Positions 4,283 through 5,655 of a stretch of DNA of 5,655 nt are shown in pieces. The notes below the pieces were generated by a model. The model made no database searches and was not told where the DNA came from. It saw only the letters and a program-made list of their open reading frames with translations. Source of the DNA: an uncultured Bacillota bacterium. Its GTDB lineage: Bacteria > Bacillota > UBA994 > UBA5500. Both the position numbers and the translations under genes were made by a program. Numbering within the stretch: the stretch's first letter is position 1; every line of letters starts with the position of its first letter. Location of the stretch: NCBI GenBank assembly GCA_937874815.1, contig CALNBW010000427.1, positions 1 to 5,655 on the forward strand, in the 5' to 3' direction.

Positions 4283-5655
4283 ATGGTATTCAGTAGCCTA
4301 ACTTTCTTATTCAGTTTCTTACCTGCCGTATTGCTAGTTTACTGGCTGGCCCCCCGTCGCTGGAAAAATGGCGTGCTCTTCTTGGCTAGCTTGGTCTTTT
4401 ATGCCTGGGGTGAGCCCATCTATATCTTATTGATGCTCTTTTCCACAGTAGTTGACTATACGTGCGCCTTAGGGGTCCATCGCTACCGGGCTGACCAGCG
4501 CAAGGCCCGGTGCTTTTTGTTAGCCTCTATCGTAATTAACCTGGGTTTGCTAGGTTTCTTCAAGTACGCCGATTGGCTGTTGCTGAGTCTCAATAGTTGG
4601 CTAGGCAGCGAAATACCCTTGTTCCAGCTAGCGCTACCCATTGGCATCTCTTTCTATACCTTTCAAACCATGTCCTATGCCATCGATGTCTATCGCGGCG
4701 ATGCGCCTGTGCAGAAGAATATTGTTTCCTTGGGGGCCTACGTTACCTTGTTTCCTCAGTTGATTGCGGGGCCTATTGTGCGCTATAGCACTGTGGCCGA
4801 ACAGATTGACCAGCGCCAAGAAACGGTAGACACCTTTGGGCAAGGAGCCCAACGTTTTGTCATCGGCTTAGGTAAAAAGGTGTTGCTAGCCAACAGCATC
4901 GGTTTGCTTTTTGATCAGGTGAAGCAGTTAGGTGTTGGCGAGCTAAGCCTAATGGGAGCTTGGCTAGGGGTTATAGCCTTTGCTTTTCAGATTTACTTCG
5001 ATTTCAGCGGCTATAGCGATATGGCCATCGGTCTGGGCAGCATGTTTGGCTTCACCTTCTTGGAGAACTTTAATTATCCCTTCATGGCGCAAAGCGTCAC
5101 TGAGTTCTGGCGCCGTTGGCATATCTCCCTCGGCACTTGGTTTCGCGATTATGTCTATATCCCCCTCGGCGGTAGCCGCAAGGGCGGGTTTACAACCTAT
5201 CGCAACCTCATAGTGGTTTGGTTATTGACTGGGTTGTGGCACGGTGCTAACTGGAATTTCGTTCTCTGGGGTGCCTATTTCGCCTGCTTTCTCATCGTAG
5301 AAAAGGCCGGGCTACTGCGCCTACTCCAGCGGTTACCACGCTGGCTGCGCCACGCCTATGCCCTGCTCGCTATTGCGTTTTCTTGGGTGCTTTTTGCCTT
5401 CGAAGATTGGTCACAGATCAGGCAGCATTGGCGGGCGTTGCTGGGCCTAGGAAGCGGCGGGCTAGCTAATGCGGGCGACTTCTATTTGTTAGCCAACTAC
5501 GGCCTTTTGCTCATTATCTTAACCATTGCCGCTACCCCTTGGCCGCGTCAAGTGGTGCAGAAACTACTGGGTGCCAGCAACCGTTCTTGGCTCACCAACT
5601 TCCTTTACCCGGCCTTTACTGCCTTGGTCCTAGTATTGTCTACGGCTTATCTAGT
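4283..5655 (+). CDS. MBOAT family O-acyltransferase (AlgI/DltB-like), 3'-truncated by window edge
   Basis: This polytopic membrane enzyme of the membrane-bound O-acyltransferase family moves an acyl group (typically acetyl) across or onto envelope polymers. The frame is open for 457 codons to the right edge; relatives are about 465-490 aa, so probably only a short tail is missing. Hydrophobic segments lie at about residues 5-23, 31-54, 77-93, 114-132, 147-165, 190-210, 223-240, 306-318, 324-340, 357-373, 400-418 and 439-457. Family motifs are present: 'LPIGISFYTFQTMSYAIDVY' (118-137), 'FPQLIAGPIVRY' (157-168), 'FQIYFDFSGYSDMAIG' (235-250), 'NFNYPF' (262-267), 'EFWRRWHISLGTWFRDYVYI' (274-293) and 'TGLWHGANWNFVLWG' (316-330). 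His320 in WHGANW is the predicted catalytic histidine, and His280 the second conserved one. It lies closest to AlgI/PatA/DltB-type bacterial enzymes. The substrate cannot be told from sequence; teichoic acid D-alanylation is unlikely because no dlt genes are adjacent. It probably works with the upstream lipoprotein and perhaps an SGNH/DHHW partner beyond the window. Confidence 0.96.
   Translation, partial: MVFSSLTFLFSFLPAVLLVYWLAPRRWKNGVLFLASLVFYAWGEPIYILLMLFSTVVDYTCALGVHRYRADQRKARCFLLASIVINLGLLGFFKYADWLLLSLNSWLGSEIPLFQLALPIGISFYTFQTMSYAIDVYRGDAPVQKNIVSLGAYVTLFPQLIAGPIVRYSTVAEQIDQRQETVDTFGQGAQRFVIGLGKKVLLANSIGLLFDQVKQLGVGELSLMGAWLGVIAFAFQIYFDFSGYSDMAIGLGSMFGFTFLENFNYPFMAQSVTEFWRRWHISLGTWFRDYVYIPLGGSRKGGFTTYRNLIVVWLLTGLWHGANWNFVLWGAYFACFLIVEKAGLLRLLQRLPRWLRHAYALLAIAFSWVLFAFEDWSQIRQHWRALLGLGSGGLANAGDFYLLANYGLLLIILTIAATPWPRQVVQKLLGASNRSWLTNFLYPAFTALVLVLSTAYL

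Noticed and set aside
4597..5213. Short open frames in other frames or strand within the MBOAT gene
   Set aside because: They overlap the MBOAT coding frame, which carries all the family motifs; the short frames are shadows.
4283..5655. Many CTAG tetranucleotides, including GCTAGC, in the MBOAT gene and elsewhere
   Set aside because: They are spread through coding sequence at moderate excess and fit codon preference (CTA/CTG with GCT/AGC). No regular spacing suggests a functional element.
1..5655. Search for CRISPR arrays, insertion-sequence ends, tRNA or rRNA genes
   Set aside because: No repeated spacer-repeat units, transposase motifs, terminal inverted repeats flanked by duplications, or tRNA-like cloverleaf were seen on either strand.

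Overview
The window looks like a chromosomal segment from a Bacillota bacterium, most likely of the class Clostridia, with roughly balanced base composition. The main reason is the T-box leader in front of an isoleucyl-tRNA synthetase gene, an arrangement typical of Gram-positive bacteria. The strong Shine-Dalgarno sites, the single-membrane-style lipoprotein and the pairing of a DUF4358-like lipoprotein with an MBOAT acyltransferase all fit that group. The exact lineage cannot be named from sequence alone. All genes lie on the + strand.

Layout. (1) The 3' part of a small ParB/Srx-like protein gene with a DGHTR motif runs in from the left edge and stops at 415. (2) A promoter with an extended -10 (TATAAT at 444-449) follows at once. 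(3) A complete T-box riboswitch comes next (about 487-742). It has an AUC isoleucine specifier at 570-572, a T-box bulge UGGUACC at 688-694, and mutually exclusive antiterminator and terminator hairpins. (4) ileS (760-3558) encodes a full-length type 1 IleRS of 932 aa with editing domain, KMSKS loop and C-terminal zinc finger. (5) A 92-base gap can fold in two mutually exclusive ways, one of which pairs away part of the next ribosome binding site. (6) A 177-aa lipoprotein gene (3651-4184) resembles the DUF4358 family. (7) A 98-base gap holds a near-palindrome and a long hairpin whose T-run lies on the minus-strand side. (8) An MBOAT (AlgI/DltB-type) O-acyltransferase gene starts at 4283 and runs off the right edge after 457 codons, probably only a short way from its end.

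How the parts work together. The T-box senses uncharged tRNA-Ile and permits ileS transcription under isoleucine starvation. No convincing terminator lies between ileS and the lipoprotein gene, so some readthrough of T-box-controlled transcripts is possible. The lipoprotein and MBOAT genes probably form an envelope module, in which a membrane acyltransferase and a surface-anchored partner O-acylate an extracellular polymer; a DHHW/SGNH-type partner might follow beyond the window. I see no mobile element, CRISPR array, tRNA or rRNA. The least-explained parts are the two non-coding gaps flanking the lipoprotein gene.
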